20,158 bases of DNA from Bacillota bacterium (GCA_023428885.1 JAEYWQ010000061.1:1-20158), one strand, 5' to 3'. Shown: positions 12,658 to 20,158, counted from the first letter of the stretch. Numbers and translations: made by a program. Notes: a model not told the origin generated them from the sequence alone.

Positions 12658-14656
12658 ATTCCATCTGAATCATCTGGTTACTGATACAAAAATCCAAAGC
12701 CAATACCTTGGGTATTAGAATCTTGTCGAATTTGATAGTAACTGCATTTCCATCTACCTTCTTAATGCAACCCGGACCATATATCTTATGGACAATTCTC
12801 TGATTTTCTTTTAATCCATTCCGATCGCACAAGAGCTCACCCACAAACCTAGAGCAGAATAAATCCTTATTATATCTTTGTTTGACAGAAAATACATGAA
12901 GATACTCCTTGGCACGAGTCATTGCAACGTAAAACATTCGACGTTCCTCCTCCACATCTTCCACTACGATAGCTTTCTTATGTGGCGTAATTCCTTCGTT
13001 GGCATCAATAATGTAAACAACGTCAAACTCTAGGCCCTTGGCAGCATGAAAGGTAGTCATCATCACTCCATCTACATCTTTTTGATTCTGTCGATTCGCT
13101 TGCTCTAATAGGCCCTGCTTAAAATCCTCCATGTGACAAAACCACTCTTCATACGTTTTAAATTCCCGTGCAGTTTCTTGAAGTTCTCCTAAGATATCAT
13201 ATAACTCGTCTACTTTAATTCGTCGAAAATCTGCATACTCCTTCAGATAGTCATCATAACCAATGGCTCGACGGATATAGTTAATTGCTGCAAAAGGGTT
13301 CGTGCGTTTTAATAGTGCAAGATCATACTCTAGCTTCTCAAGACGCTCAACCACATAGGGTTTATCCTCATAGTACTGGCGCAAGGAATCAAACGATACC
13401 TGTGGTTCCGTAAAACATTCTCTTGAAATATATCGCTTTGGCCGATTAATAATCTGCAAAAACAAGCCTCGTTCCAAACTACCCATGGCAAGTTTGATAT
13501 ATGCTATTAAGTCTCTGGCAATCCAATGCTCATAGATATTGGGTATTGCATCCCTCATCTTAAATGGAATGTTATACTCCATTAATTTGTTACATAGTGC
13601 TCCTGGTTGTGTATTGGTTCGATATAAAACCGCAATCTGAGAATATAAAAACCCTTGTTTACGATAGCTGCTAATTCCATCAATGACAGCCTGATTCTCT
13701 TCTGGTAAATCCTTAAAGTGCTTTACATCAATAGCTTTTCCTGTCTCTTTAAAGGCTATAATCTCCTTATCAAACCGTTTCTTGTTATTCGCAACTACAC
13801 GTAAAGCACCATCTACAATACTCTTCTTGGATCGATAATTAATTCCCAGAATGACTTTCTTTAAGTTTGGGTATAAGGCTTCAAAGGATAACATAATCTC
13901 TGGTTTTGCACCCCGAAAACGATAGATCGATTGATCATCATCTCCTACCACAAACAAGTTCTTCTCAGTGTTTGCTAACATGCGAATGATTTCAAACTGG
14001 ATGCGATTGATATCCTGAAACTCGTCGACTAGAATATATTGATACTTCTTCTGCCACATACTTAAGATATCTGGCCGTTGTCTTAATAACTCATAACAAA
14101 GTACCAACATATCATCAAAATCAATCTTATTCGAATACTCCAGCTTTCGATTATATTCCTTATATATCTTCTGAAAATTTTCCTCGGAGCAATTCATAGA
14201 GTAGTAGTTTGCCAATTCCATGTTTTCTGTTTTAACTAGACTAATCTCACCTGCAATACCTTCTAAGAATTCTTTCTCATCTTCAATATCCAACTGAAGT
14301 GACTGAACAATCTCTCTTAGCACCCGATACCTCTCCTCTTCAGAGATAATATTAGACACATTATAATTGTAAGCATAACGTAGAATTTTGAAAAAAATTG
14401 CATGAAAGGTTCCGAAATTAACCTGTGTCTTATTCGTCTTCATGAGCCGCTCAAAGCGTTCTTGCATCTCATTTGCCGCAGCTTTCGTAAAAGTGATTAC
14501 GAGGATATGGGCAGGATTTACACCATATTGCTCAATCAAATACTGGGTACGACGAATAATCACAAGGGTTTTTCCCGATCCTGGACCTGCTAAGACCAAC
14601 ATCGGACCCTTGTGATGTACAATTGCTTCTTTTTGAGCTTCATTCAACTTCATCAT
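12656..14656 (-). CDS. UvrD/PcrA-like superfamily 1A DNA helicase
   Basis: A 3'-5' DNA helicase/translocase of the UvrD/Rep/PcrA family, acting in repair and in clearing proteins from DNA. Its 666 residues are shorter than typical PcrA (about 730-750). Motifs in order: Q motif LNEAQKEAI (4-12), Walker A AGPGSGKT (23-30), TFTKAAANEM (55-64), Walker B VDEFQD (210-215), VGDDDQSIYRFRGA (237-250), YRSKK, then TTFHAAKGLEFDVVYI and EEERRMFYVAMTRAKEYL in the second half. The last 50 residues (HKIYGPGCIKKVDGNAVTIKF and following) resemble the Tudor-like C-terminal domain by which PcrA/UvrD bind RNA polymerase. Two ATGs in tandem (14656, 14653) lie behind a weak AGAAAG. It follows gltX by 87 nt across a strong hairpin, with no promoter seen, so it may depend on read-through. 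A second PcrA elsewhere is likely in such genomes. Confidence 0.9.
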   Translation of the reverse strand: MMKLNEAQKEAIVHHKGPMLVLAGPGSGKTLVIIRRTQYLIEQYGVNPAHILVITFTKAAANEMQERFERLMKTNKTQVNFGTFHAIFFKILRYAYNYNVSNIISEEERYRVLREIVQSLQLDIEDEKEFLEGIAGEISLVKTENMELANYYSMNCSEENFQKIYKEYNRKLEYSNKIDFDDMLVLCYELLRQRPDILSMWQKKYQYILVDEFQDINRIQFEIIRMLANTEKNLFVVGDDDQSIYRFRGAKPEIMLSFEALYPNLKKVILGINYRSKKSIVDGALRVVANNKKRFDKEIIAFKETGKAIDVKHFKDLPEENQAVIDGISSYRKQGFLYSQIAVLYRTNTQPGALCNKLMEYNIPFKMRDAIPNIYEHWIARDLIAYIKLAMGSLERGLFLQIINRPKRYISRECFTEPQVSFDSLRQYYEDKPYVVERLEKLEYDLALLKRTNPFAAINYIRRAIGYDDYLKEYADFRRIKVDELYDILGELQETAREFKTYEEWFCHMEDFKQGLLEQANRQNQKDVDGVMMTTFHAAKGLEFDVVYIIDANEGITPHKKAIVVEDVEEERRMFYVAMTRAKEYLHVFSVKQRYNKDLFCSRFVGELLCDRNGLKENQRIVHKIYGPGCIKKVDGNAVTIKFDKILIPKVLALDFCISNQMIQME

Positions 14657-14697
14657 ATCATACTTTCTGTAACACAGAATCCTTTTCCTTTATGATA

Positions 14698-14727
14698 GGG
14701 GCTGTCTCATCATTATGAGACAGCCCC
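14698..14727 (-). terminator. Strong hairpin between gltX and the uvrD-like gene
   Basis: A perfect 13-bp stem (14698-14710 and 14715-14727) with a 4-nt loop, 16 nt after the gltX stop. The minus-strand sequence after it is TATCATAAAGG, not a U-run, so termination should be partial at best. The stem is nearly the same as the one at 5540 (core GGCTGTCTCAT/ATGAGACAGCC). It may reduce expression of the downstream helicase gene or protect the gltX mRNA 3' end. Confidence 0.55.
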
Positions 14728-14743
14728 ATCGTTTTACTTCTAA

Positions 14744-16192
14744 TTACGATAATTTATCAATCGCCACCCTAATACGACGAAGGCTCTCTTCTTTGCCAAG
14801 AATGTTCATAATCTCGTATGCTCCGCCTGGGGTTGACTGTTTTCCAGAAACTGCAGTACGAACAGGCCATAAGCCTTGTCCGTTCTTAATCTCTTTATCT
14901 GCAATATAATTCATTAATAGACTCTCAACTGCAGTAACAGAATAATCCTCTAAGGCTTCAAATCTTGGAAGTACGTCCTTTAACACCTCAAGAGATGATT
15001 GGGATGTGGTCTTCATCTTCTTATGAGTAAACATCTCGATATCATAATCTGGAAGTTCTTCAAAGAAATCAATCAATGGAAGAATATCAGGGAATACCTC
15101 AATACGTGTCTTAACCAAATCAGCAATCACCTTTAAATCTAGATCTTTCTTAATCACTTGTTGAATATATGGAAATGCATACTCATAGTATTCCTCAGAA
15201 TCCATCTTTTTAATATATTCACTATTCATCCAGCGAAGTTTGTTCATATCAAACACGGATGGTGATTTATTAATATGAGAATAATCAAACTCCTGAATCA
15301 ATTGTTCTAAGCTAAAGATTTCCTCATTGCTTGAGGAACTCCAGCCTAACAAGGCGATAAAATTAACAATTGCTTCTGTAACAAAACCTTGCTCAATCAA
15401 ATCCTCAAAGGAAGAATGTCCACTTCTCTTAGAAAGCTTTTGATGCTCTTCATTGGTAATCAATGGACAATGAACATACACCGGCTCTTCCCAACCGAAC
15501 GCATTATATAGTCTTGTGTATTTTGGAGTACTTGATAAATATTCATTTCCTCGAACAACATGGGTGATCTCCATCAAGTGATCATCAATAACATTGGCAA
15601 AGTTATAAGTTGGGAATCCATCTGATTTAATCAATATCATATCATCCAGTTCGGAATTCTCCACCGTAATGGAACCATAAATAGCATCCGTAAAGGTAGT
15701 CGTTCCTTCTAGTGGCATATTCTGACGAATAACATATGGCATGCCTGCTTTTAAGTTTGCTTCCACTTCCTCTTTTGATAGATGGAGACAGTGCTTATCA
15801 TATTTTACAATTTCTTCTCCACCTACAGTACTCTTTAAACTCTCAAGACGTTCTTTTGTACAGAAGCAATAGTATGCTTCTCCTTTATCTACTAATTTCT
15901 TCGCATATTCTAGGTAAATTCCTGTAGCCTGTCTCTCGCTTTGAACATAAGGGCCAAAGCCCTTATCCTTATCTGGACCTTCATCATGAATCAAACCAGT
16001 CTTTGCAAGGGTACGATAGATAATATCAGTTGCTCCCTCTACGAAACGTTCCTGATCCGTGTCCTCTATTCTTAAGATAAAATCTCCACCCTCATGCTTT
16101 GCAATTAAAAACTCATAAAGAGCAGTTCTTAAATTACCCACATGCATTCTTCCTGTCGGACTTGGTGCGAATCTAGTTCTAACTTTACTCAT
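14744..16192 (-). CDS. gltX: Glutamyl-tRNA synthetase
   Basis: Class I synthetase that charges tRNA-Glu and, in Firmicutes without GlnRS, usually also tRNA-Gln for the GatCAB amidotransferase. The 482-residue length is normal. The HIGH motif is HVGN (17-20) in APSPTGRMHVGNLRTAL. The KMSKS motif is KLSKR (252-256). A zinc site like that of E. coli GluRS is visible as C109-x-C111 and C135-x-H137. The C-terminal anticodon-binding half is present, with the family stretch GQGLWPVRTAVSG near the end. ATG 16192 follows AAGGTGG by 8 nt. It lies 24 nt after the zinc-ribbon gene, without a promoter of its own and without a T-box leader, so the two form an operon from the promoter at 16785. Whether it is discriminating cannot be read from sequence alone. 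Confidence 0.96.
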   Translation of the reverse strand: MSKVRTRFAPSPTGRMHVGNLRTALYEFLIAKHEGGDFILRIEDTDQERFVEGATDIIYRTLAKTGLIHDEGPDKDKGFGPYVQSERQATGIYLEYAKKLVDKGEAYYCFCTKERLESLKSTVGGEEIVKYDKHCLHLSKEEVEANLKAGMPYVIRQNMPLEGTTTFTDAIYGSITVENSELDDMILIKSDGFPTYNFANVIDDHLMEITHVVRGNEYLSSTPKYTRLYNAFGWEEPVYVHCPLITNEEHQKLSKRSGHSSFEDLIEQGFVTEAIVNFIALLGWSSSSNEEIFSLEQLIQEFDYSHINKSPSVFDMNKLRWMNSEYIKKMDSEEYYEYAFPYIQQVIKKDLDLKVIADLVKTRIEVFPDILPLIDFFEELPDYDIEMFTHKKMKTTSQSSLEVLKDVLPRFEALEDYSVTAVESLLMNYIADKEIKNGQGLWPVRTAVSGKQSTPGGAYEIMNILGKEESLRRIRVAIDKLS

Positions 16193-16216
16193 TCAAATTA
16201 CCACCTTTTCATCATT

Positions 16217-16741
16217 CTAAAATAAGCTGCTTGTCCCATACAATCTCTCTAATACAGCATTGGGATCTCCTAAATATCCACTACTTATGATTACAGATAA
16301 CATAACAATTATAACTACTACAAATATCATTGTTGCTCTGGCCCAATTCTTCTTGGTGGGTGCTGTATTTTGACCAAAACCCCAGGTAAATAAGACAACT
16401 AAGAATAAAATCGTACCTACCATAGGAATAAACGGTAAGAGATAGATTATAAGCCAATTCCCCAAGGTCATTGGACGATCGGAGGAATCAAACAGACTTC
16501 CAATCAACCCTTTCGGAGGATTTGCTTTACTTGCCATACTTTGACTACTCTGACTATGCTGGCTACCTGCCTGTGTATACCCAGAAAAATACGGGTTCCC
16601 CTCCTGGCTTGTAGCACTTATGTTCCTTATAATATCTTCTGATATTTTATTATCCATTCCAGGACGAAAGGAAGCACCACAATACTCACAGAAGTTAGCC
16701 TCTTCATTTGCTATTGTTCTTCCACATACTTTACAAATCAT
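16217..16741 (-). CDS. Zinc-ribbon membrane protein of unknown function
   Basis: I do not recognise a specific function. The N-terminus is a zinc ribbon, C3-x2-C6 (CKVC) and C18-x2-C21 (CEYC), followed by a Ser/Gln-rich linker (about 40-75) and two hydrophobic segments (about 96-120 and 137-155) separated by a short basic loop. It is therefore probably a small membrane protein with a cytoplasmic metal-binding head. The open frame reaches back to a TTG at 16774, but the predicted promoter would start transcription only about 5 nt before that codon. ATG 16741 begins directly at the conserved MICKVCG and gives 174 residues, with GGGGA 12 nt upstream. ATG 16759 is an alternative. It is co-transcribed with gltX, which may be only a shared promoter. 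Confidence 0.72.
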   Translation of the reverse strand: MICKVCGRTIANEEANFCEYCGASFRPGMDNKISEDIIRNISATSQEGNPYFSGYTQAGSQHSQSSQSMASKANPPKGLIGSLFDSSDRPMTLGNWLIIYLLPFIPMVGTILFLVVLFTWGFGQNTAPTKKNWARATMIFVVVIIVMLSVIISSGYLGDPNAVLERLYGTSSLF

Positions 16742-16784
16742 CTGTGAATTATTCCCCATTTCTATAAACTTCAAAACTAATGAT

Positions 16785-16812
16785 ATTATACCCCCTGTGT
16801 CTTACCCAACAA
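16785..16812 (-). promoter_or_regulatory. Promoter of the zinc-ribbon / gltX unit
   Basis: On the minus strand TTGTTG (16812-16807) and TATAAT (16790-16785) are separated by 16 bp. The predicted transcription start near 16778 helps reject the TTG start at 16774. The next 110 bp (16813-16921) are AT-rich and hold only a small palindrome (ACAATT/AATTGT near 16842-16856). Confidence 0.55.
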
Positions 16813-16921
16813 CACATTCGAATAAAGATACATAGGAATATACAATTATCAATTGTTTTATCTAACAAAAGTCACAAGTTTAGTATATCACCATTTTTCC
16901 AATTATCAAGAAAAAAGTATA

Positions 16922-17063
16922 CAAGCTTGCAATGTAAGCTTGCTTACATTGATTACATTTGCTTTCGCGCCGACCTGAAGAAACACGCTTTGCGAGTTTC
17001 TTCGGTTCGCGTGCGCGTTCGCATTATGCAAGCAAGCTTGCAATGCTCACTTTGCTTTCGCGC
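16922..17063. repeat. GC-rich intergenic palindromic cluster, copy 2, with internal direct repeats
   Basis: A second GC-rich island. Two 13-bp sequences each occur twice as exact direct repeats: CAAGCTTGCAATG (16922-16934 and 17033-17045) and TTTGCTTTCGCGC (16958-16970 and 17051-17063). Inverted repeats: 16930-16951 (arms CAATGTAAGC/GCTTACATTG, 2-nt loop) and a composite hairpin with outer arms GAAGAAAC (16977-16984) and GTTTCTTC (16996-17003) and inner stem CGC/GCG, flanked by CGCGCCGACC and GGTTCGCGTGCGCG. The shoulder TTTGCTTTCGCGCCGACC (16958-16975) matches copy 1 at 2841-2858 in 15 of 18 positions, with a composite hairpin after it in both. No ribosome binding site or plausible protein is present. 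Confidence 0.62.
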
Positions 17064-17065
17064 AA

Positions 17066-17098
17066 ATATGGGGTGCTGCTTTATACAGCACCCCATAT
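17066..17098 (-). terminator. Hairpin closing the rnf operon
   Basis: A perfect 13-bp stem (17066-17078 and 17086-17098) with a 7-nt loop, 45 nt after the rnfB stop. On the minus strand the sequence after the stem is TTTGCGCG, so the U-run is short, but stem strength and position make it the likely end of the operon. Confidence 0.65.
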
Positions 17099-17142
17099 CT
17101 TAAGTATCATTGATTAATAGCTCTTGTTCCTTCTTGCATATG

Positions 17143-17979
17143 TTAGAGAATAATCTTGCGTGGACAAGCCTCTGCACATTTCCCACAACGAGTACACTTA
17201 GTGTAATCGATATGAGCTAGGTTATTTGTCACTGTAATTGCATCTACTTCACACACTTTCGTACACTTCATACATGCAATACAGCCCACACTACAACCAG
17301 CCATGACATCTTTTCCCTTATCCTTGGAACTACACATTACTTTGTAGTCAGCGCTAATAGGTACCAGTTCAATTAGACGGTTTGGACACTCTATGATACA
17401 TTTACCACATGCCTTACATTTTTCTTTATCAACAAAGGCAACACCATTTACCAAATGGATTGCATCAAATTCACAGACACGTACACAACTGCCATAGCCC
17501 ATACATCCATAGGAGCAAACCTTACCACCACGTCCAGGGACCATAGCTGCCTTTCTACAATCTGCTACTCCATGATAATTATAATTAACTTTTGTTTTGT
17601 CGCAGCTTCCATTACATTGTACAAAAGCAACTTTACGTTCATTATTTTCCACAGCTTTACCCATAAGCTCACCGATCTGAGCATGGATTTCACTACTCGC
17701 CACTGGACATGCAGAAACTGGAGCTTCCCCTAGTGCAATGGCCTTTGCTAAAGCATCACAACCGGCATAACCACAACCACCACAGTTGTTTCCTGGAAGC
17801 AACTCACGTACAAATAACTCTCTTTCATCCACTTCCACATGGAATACCTTGGCAGCTATTCCAAGTAAGACACCAATGATTAAACCAGCTATACCCACAA
17901 CTGCTCCTGCGACAGCAATGTTCATTGCACTTACGGCCAGAAATCCTGGATTCATAAGATTTCCTATTACATTCATCAT
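17143..17979 (-). CDS. rnfB: Ferredoxin:NAD+ oxidoreductase subunit RnfB
   Basis: RnfB takes electrons from reduced ferredoxin and passes them into the membrane part of the Rnf complex, which drives Na+ or H+ export. The 278-residue protein has one N-terminal membrane helix (about 16-46), then the RnfB/Fes domain with C66-x2-C69-x4-C74-x16-C91. Four more cysteine sets follow: C155, C159, C165, C169; C188, C191, C194, C198; C229 or C233, C236, C239, C243; and C262, C265, C268, C272. Many clusters are typical of clostridial RnfB, unlike the two-ferredoxin-cluster enterobacterial form. ATG 17979 is behind AAGGAGGGG, which overlaps the end of rnfA (13-nt gap), so translation is probably coupled. 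It is the last gene of the operon, as in other clostridia. Confidence 0.96.
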   Translation of the reverse strand: MMNVIGNLMNPGFLAVSAMNIAVAGAVVGIAGLIIGVLLGIAAKVFHVEVDERELFVRELLPGNNCGGCGYAGCDALAKAIALGEAPVSACPVASSEIHAQIGELMGKAVENNERKVAFVQCNGSCDKTKVNYNYHGVADCRKAAMVPGRGGKVCSYGCMGYGSCVRVCEFDAIHLVNGVAFVDKEKCKACGKCIIECPNRLIELVPISADYKVMCSSKDKGKDVMAGCSVGCIACMKCTKVCEVDAITVTNNLAHIDYTKCTRCGKCAEACPRKIIL

Positions 17980-17992
17980 TCAGGTCCCCTCC

Positions 17993-18565
17993 TTATATCA
18001 GTCCGGCAAAGCCCATAAAAGCGATGGACATAAGACCGGCTGTAATTAATACAATAGGTGATCCTTTAAATGATTTGGCAACATTGTTATATTCAATGCG
18101 TTCACGAACACCAGCCATGATTACGATGGCAATTAAGAAACCTACACTAATTCCTATGCCATATACAACGCTAGTGATAAAGTTATTGCTTTGATCAACA
18201 TTTGTTAAGGAAACACCTAACACTGCACAGTTCGTTGTGATCAATGGCAAATATACACCAAGAGAATTATATAGAGCTGGACTATATTTCTTTAAGAACA
18301 TCTCAATAAACTGAACTAGAGCTGCAATTACAATAATGAAAACAATGGTTTTCATATAAGTTAAATCAAATTTTTCTAATAAAATGTAAATTAAACTAGT
18401 TAATGCACTGGCAACTGTAATTACAAAAACAACAGCTGCACCCATACCTGCTGCAGTACCAGTTTTCTTAGAAACACCAAGGAACGGACATAGCCCAAGG
18501 AACTGACTAAGTACGACATTATTTACAAGCGCTGCACCGATGAGCACGATTAATAGCTCTTTCAT
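17993..18565 (-). CDS. rnfA: Rnf complex membrane subunit RnfA
   Basis: RnfA and RnfE are inverted-topology membrane partners of the Rnf ion pump, related to NqrE and NqrD. The 190-residue product is all hydrophobic, with about six membrane helices. Two cysteines, C26 in GLCPFLG and C113 in TTNCAVLGV, match the conserved pair that, with the RnfE pair, holds the intramembrane iron-sulfur cluster in the Rnf/Nqr family. ATG 18565 follows GGGGGAAG by about 6 nt. It starts 13 nt after the rnfE stop and ends 13 nt before rnfB. Confidence 0.96.
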   Translation of the reverse strand: MKELLIVLIGAALVNNVVLSQFLGLCPFLGVSKKTGTAAGMGAAVVFVITVASALTSLIYILLEKFDLTYMKTIVFIIVIAALVQFIEMFLKKYSPALYNSLGVYLPLITTNCAVLGVSLTNVDQSNNFITSVVYGIGISVGFLIAIVIMAGVRERIEYNNVAKSFKGSPIVLITAGLMSIAFMGFAGLI

Positions 18566-18578
18566 AAATCACTTCCCC

Positions 18579-19343
18579 CTATTCTACCTGTTCTGTCTTA
18601 GCTTTTGCTGCTGCTTTAGCTTCAGCCACTTTTTGTGCTTCTAGCTCTTTTGCCGCCTCGATTTGTGCACGATTATCATGACATACAGATCCAGTACAAG
18701 AAGAGCAGTTACCACCACATGCAATCTCTGAGCTTTGTGGTGTATTCGTGGCAGATTTTAACTTCAACCGATTCTGAATCGCTGTTAGCATCGCTAAGAC
18801 AAAGAAAGCGCCCGGTGCAAGGATGAAAATCCCTATAGGTTCATAGGATTCAGGGGCAATCTTAAACCCAAACATGGTACCAGCTCCAAGGAACTCACGA
18901 AAAGCTCCAATGAGAGTTAAACCAAGAGTGAATCCAAGTCCCATACCAACACCATCAAAGATGGATGGAATTACTGGATTCTTAGATGCGTACGCTTCTG
19001 CACGTCCTAAGATAATACAGTTAACTACAATTAACGGAATATAGATACCAAGCGCATCATTTAAAGAAGGAAGATAAGCTTGTAGTAATAGTTCCACGAT
19101 AGTTACGAAGGATGCCACCACGACAATAAATGCAGGCATACGCACCTTATCTGGAATCATCTTACGTAACATAGATATCAACATATTGGACATAATAAGA
19201 ACAACCGTTGTTGTTAAGCCCATGCCTGCTCCATTAATTGCAGATGTAGTAACCGCAAGAGTAGGACACATACCCAGCATCAAAACGAAGGTTGGATTCT
19301 CTTTAATAACACCATTAAATATACGCTCAAAGGCTTTATTCAC
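18579..19343 (-). CDS. rnfE: Rnf complex membrane subunit RnfE with Cys-rich C-terminal extension
   Basis: The RnfA partner in the membrane part of Rnf. The start is GTG 19343 (254 residues), 7 nt after GGAGGTG. The longer frame from 19364 adds seven residues across that ribosome binding site and is rejected. The GTG lies inside the end of rnfG (8-nt overlap), so the genes are translationally coupled. About six membrane helices fill residues 15-195, with the cluster-binding cysteines C26 (GMCP) and C109 (VNC). After the last helix comes an extension of about 55 residues: four cysteines C209-x3-C213-x2-C216-x4-C221, then an Ala/Lys/Glu-rich helix to the end. Typical RnfE ends near 195-230 residues, so this tail is extra and could hold a metal or cluster. 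That role is inference. Confidence 0.94.
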   Translation of the reverse strand: MNKAFERIFNGVIKENPTFVLMLGMCPTLAVTTSAINGAGMGLTTTVVLIMSNMLISMLRKMIPDKVRMPAFIVVVASFVTIVELLLQAYLPSLNDALGIYIPLIVVNCIILGRAEAYASKNPVIPSIFDGVGMGLGFTLGLTLIGAFREFLGAGTMFGFKIAPESYEPIGIFILAPGAFFVLAMLTAIQNRLKLKSATNTPQSSEIACGGNCSSCTGSVCHDNRAQIEAAKELEAQKVAEAKAAAKAKTEQVE

Positions 19344-19992
19344 GTACAACACCTCCAATTCCATTATCTAGTAAATCATTTGCAAACTCTAACCCTGCAT
19401 TTACAGTATTGGTAACTGCCTTGGAGGTAATCGTTGCACCGCTGATCGCGTTAATTTCGCTTTCAGAAGTCTTCTCAACTTGTGATTTAATGACTGAAAA
19501 AGCATCAGTCTTTATTTTAGTAAACTGATTTTTGAACTCTTTTTCGTTTGCTTTCATACCTAAACCAGCCGTCTCTTTAATAGATAACATCTGAATCTTT
19601 GTTAAAGTTCCATCTGATCTTATGCCCAGGGAGAACTGGATATCACCGCTATATCCTTCATGGGATGTAATAGTCATCACATAACCAAGAACATTCCCGG
19701 TCTCATCCAATGCTAAGCACACCTCATTGATGGTTGACTTTGTAAATCCATGTTCGCTTAAGAAATCTTTAGACTGTCCCACCCTTTGGATCAGCTCTTC
19801 ATTAGAAGTATCAATGCTTTTAGCCTCCTGAAACACAGCTGCATAGGCCTCTTCTTTCGCTTTCGCTTTCGCAATAGCAATTGGCTCTTTTGTAATTTCA
19901 AATACAAAGCCTAAAGCGATTGCTGCCACTAAGGTTATAGAAAAGAGTGCAATAGCATCTTTAATAATGGAGGATCTCTTCTTAGTTTGCAT
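19336..19992 (-). CDS. rnfG: Rnf complex flavoprotein subunit RnfG
   Basis: RnfG carries covalently bound FMN and relays electrons on the outer side of the membrane, as NqrC does. The 218-residue product has one N-terminal membrane helix (about 13-32), then an FMN-binding domain. The flavinylation motif is S184-G-A-T187, in NAISGATITSKAV, with Thr187 the expected FMN-phosphoester site added by ApbE. Six residues before it the usual Asp is Asn181. LSIKETAGLGMKA (136-148) is another conserved family stretch. ATG 19992 follows AGGAGGTAAGAAGC. The start overlaps the rnfD end by 11 nt and the stop overlaps the rnfE start by 8 nt, so D-G-E are tightly coupled. No apbE gene is in the window. Confidence 0.95.
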   Translation of the reverse strand: MQTKKRSSIIKDAIALFSITLVAAIALGFVFEITKEPIAIAKAKAKEEAYAAVFQEAKSIDTSNEELIQRVGQSKDFLSEHGFTKSTINEVCLALDETGNVLGYVMTITSHEGYSGDIQFSLGIRSDGTLTKIQMLSIKETAGLGMKANEKEFKNQFTKIKTDAFSVIKSQVEKTSESEINAISGATITSKAVTNTVNAGLEFANDLLDNGIGGVVRE

Positions 19993-20158
19993 GCTTCTTA
20001 CCTCCTACTCCAAAAGCTCTTGGGATTGAGATCTTTTCAATCAATGGCACTAACAAGTTACAGAAGATGATGGCATAGGATACTCCTTCTGCACTGTTGC
20101 CCCAGAGACGAAAGATTGCAGTTAAACATCCAAGGCATAGGCCAAAGATCACCTGTCC
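19982..20158 (-). CDS. rnfD: Rnf complex membrane subunit RnfD (partial, C-terminal 58 residues)
   Basis: Only the C-terminus is in the window, reading GQVIFGLCLGCLTAIFRLWG, then the family-typical EGVSYAIIFCNLLVPLIEKI and IPRAFG ending, with stop TAA at 19984-19982. RnfD is the NqrB-like membrane subunit with covalent FMN and a likely ion path. Position just upstream of rnfG, overlapping it by 11 nt, fits the rnfCDGEAB order of clostridia. rnfC and the operon promoter must lie to the right, outside the window. Confidence 0.92.
   Translation of the reverse strand, partial: GQVIFGLCLGCLTAIFRLWGNSAEGVSYAIIFCNLLVPLIEKISIPRAFGVGGKKHAN

Noticed and set aside
16193..16216. T-box riboswitch before gltX
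   Set aside because: The gap to the upstream gene is only 24 nt and contains just the ribosome binding site; no T-box sequence was seen before the upstream promoter either.
16780..17103. 107-codon plus-strand open frame next to the zinc-ribbon promoter
   Set aside because: It overlaps the promoter of the opposite gene and the GC-rich repeats, has no ribosome binding site, and its Arg/Val run is only translation of GCGCG-type repeat DNA.
19344..19364. ATG start of rnfE seven codons upstream
   Set aside because: It would place the GGAGGTG ribosome binding site inside the gene; GTG 19343 has the right spacing and family N-terminus.

Overview
The window looks like chromosomal DNA of a low-GC Gram-positive anaerobe, most likely a Lachnospiraceae/Clostridium cluster XIVa species of the Lachnoclostridium phytofermentans type. 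The evidence is AT-rich DNA, strong AGGAGG-type ribosome binding sites, the Firmicutes-length S12, a clostridial Rnf cluster (D-G-E-A-B order, multi-cluster RnfB), a DUF1292 protein and a GluRS-type gltX. The species call is inference. I see no phage, IS element, CRISPR array, tRNA or rRNA.

Region 1 (1-2730, minus strand) is the str operon, rpsL-rpsG-fusA, read from a consensus promoter in front of rpsL. fusA is cut by the window edge. Region 2 (2731-3648) is a gene-poor gap. It holds a GC-rich palindromic repeat, a perfect 20-bp stem-loop, and what looks like an orphan minus-strand transcription unit of about 460 nt with its own near-consensus promoter and intrinsic terminator but no convincing protein. 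It ends with the extended -10 promoter of sigA.

Region 3 (3649-6694, plus strand) carries the primary sigma factor sigA, a PlsC-type acyltransferase and a PfkB-family sugar kinase (probably KDG kinase). The kinase has a perfect TTGACA/TATAAT promoter followed by a cre/LacI-type operator. Region 4 (6776-12617) alternates strands: a DUF885 lipoprotein (-), a diacylglycerol-kinase-family lipid kinase (+) from back-to-back promoters, a PD-(D/E)XK nuclease fused to an XPD/DinG-type helicase (-), and an acidic DUF1292 protein (+).

Region 5 (12656-16812, minus) reads zinc-ribbon membrane protein, gltX, then a UvrD/PcrA-like helicase. Region 6 is a second GC-rich palindromic block (16922-17063) related to the one in region 2. 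Region 7 (17066-20158, minus) is the distal part of an rnf operon (rnfD partial, G, E, A, B) encoding the membrane ferredoxin:NAD+ oxidoreductase ion pump, closed by a strong hairpin.

The items most worth following are the orphan transcript between rpsL and sigA, the shared palindromic repeat family, the cysteine-rich C-terminal tail on RnfE, the nuclease-helicase fusion, and three intrinsic terminators with nearly the same stem sequence. Several start codons were moved from the longest open frame to agree with ribosome binding sites and promoters (sigA, DUF885, zinc-ribbon protein, rnfE). The TTG start of fusA and the GTG start of rpsG were set from their SD sequences.
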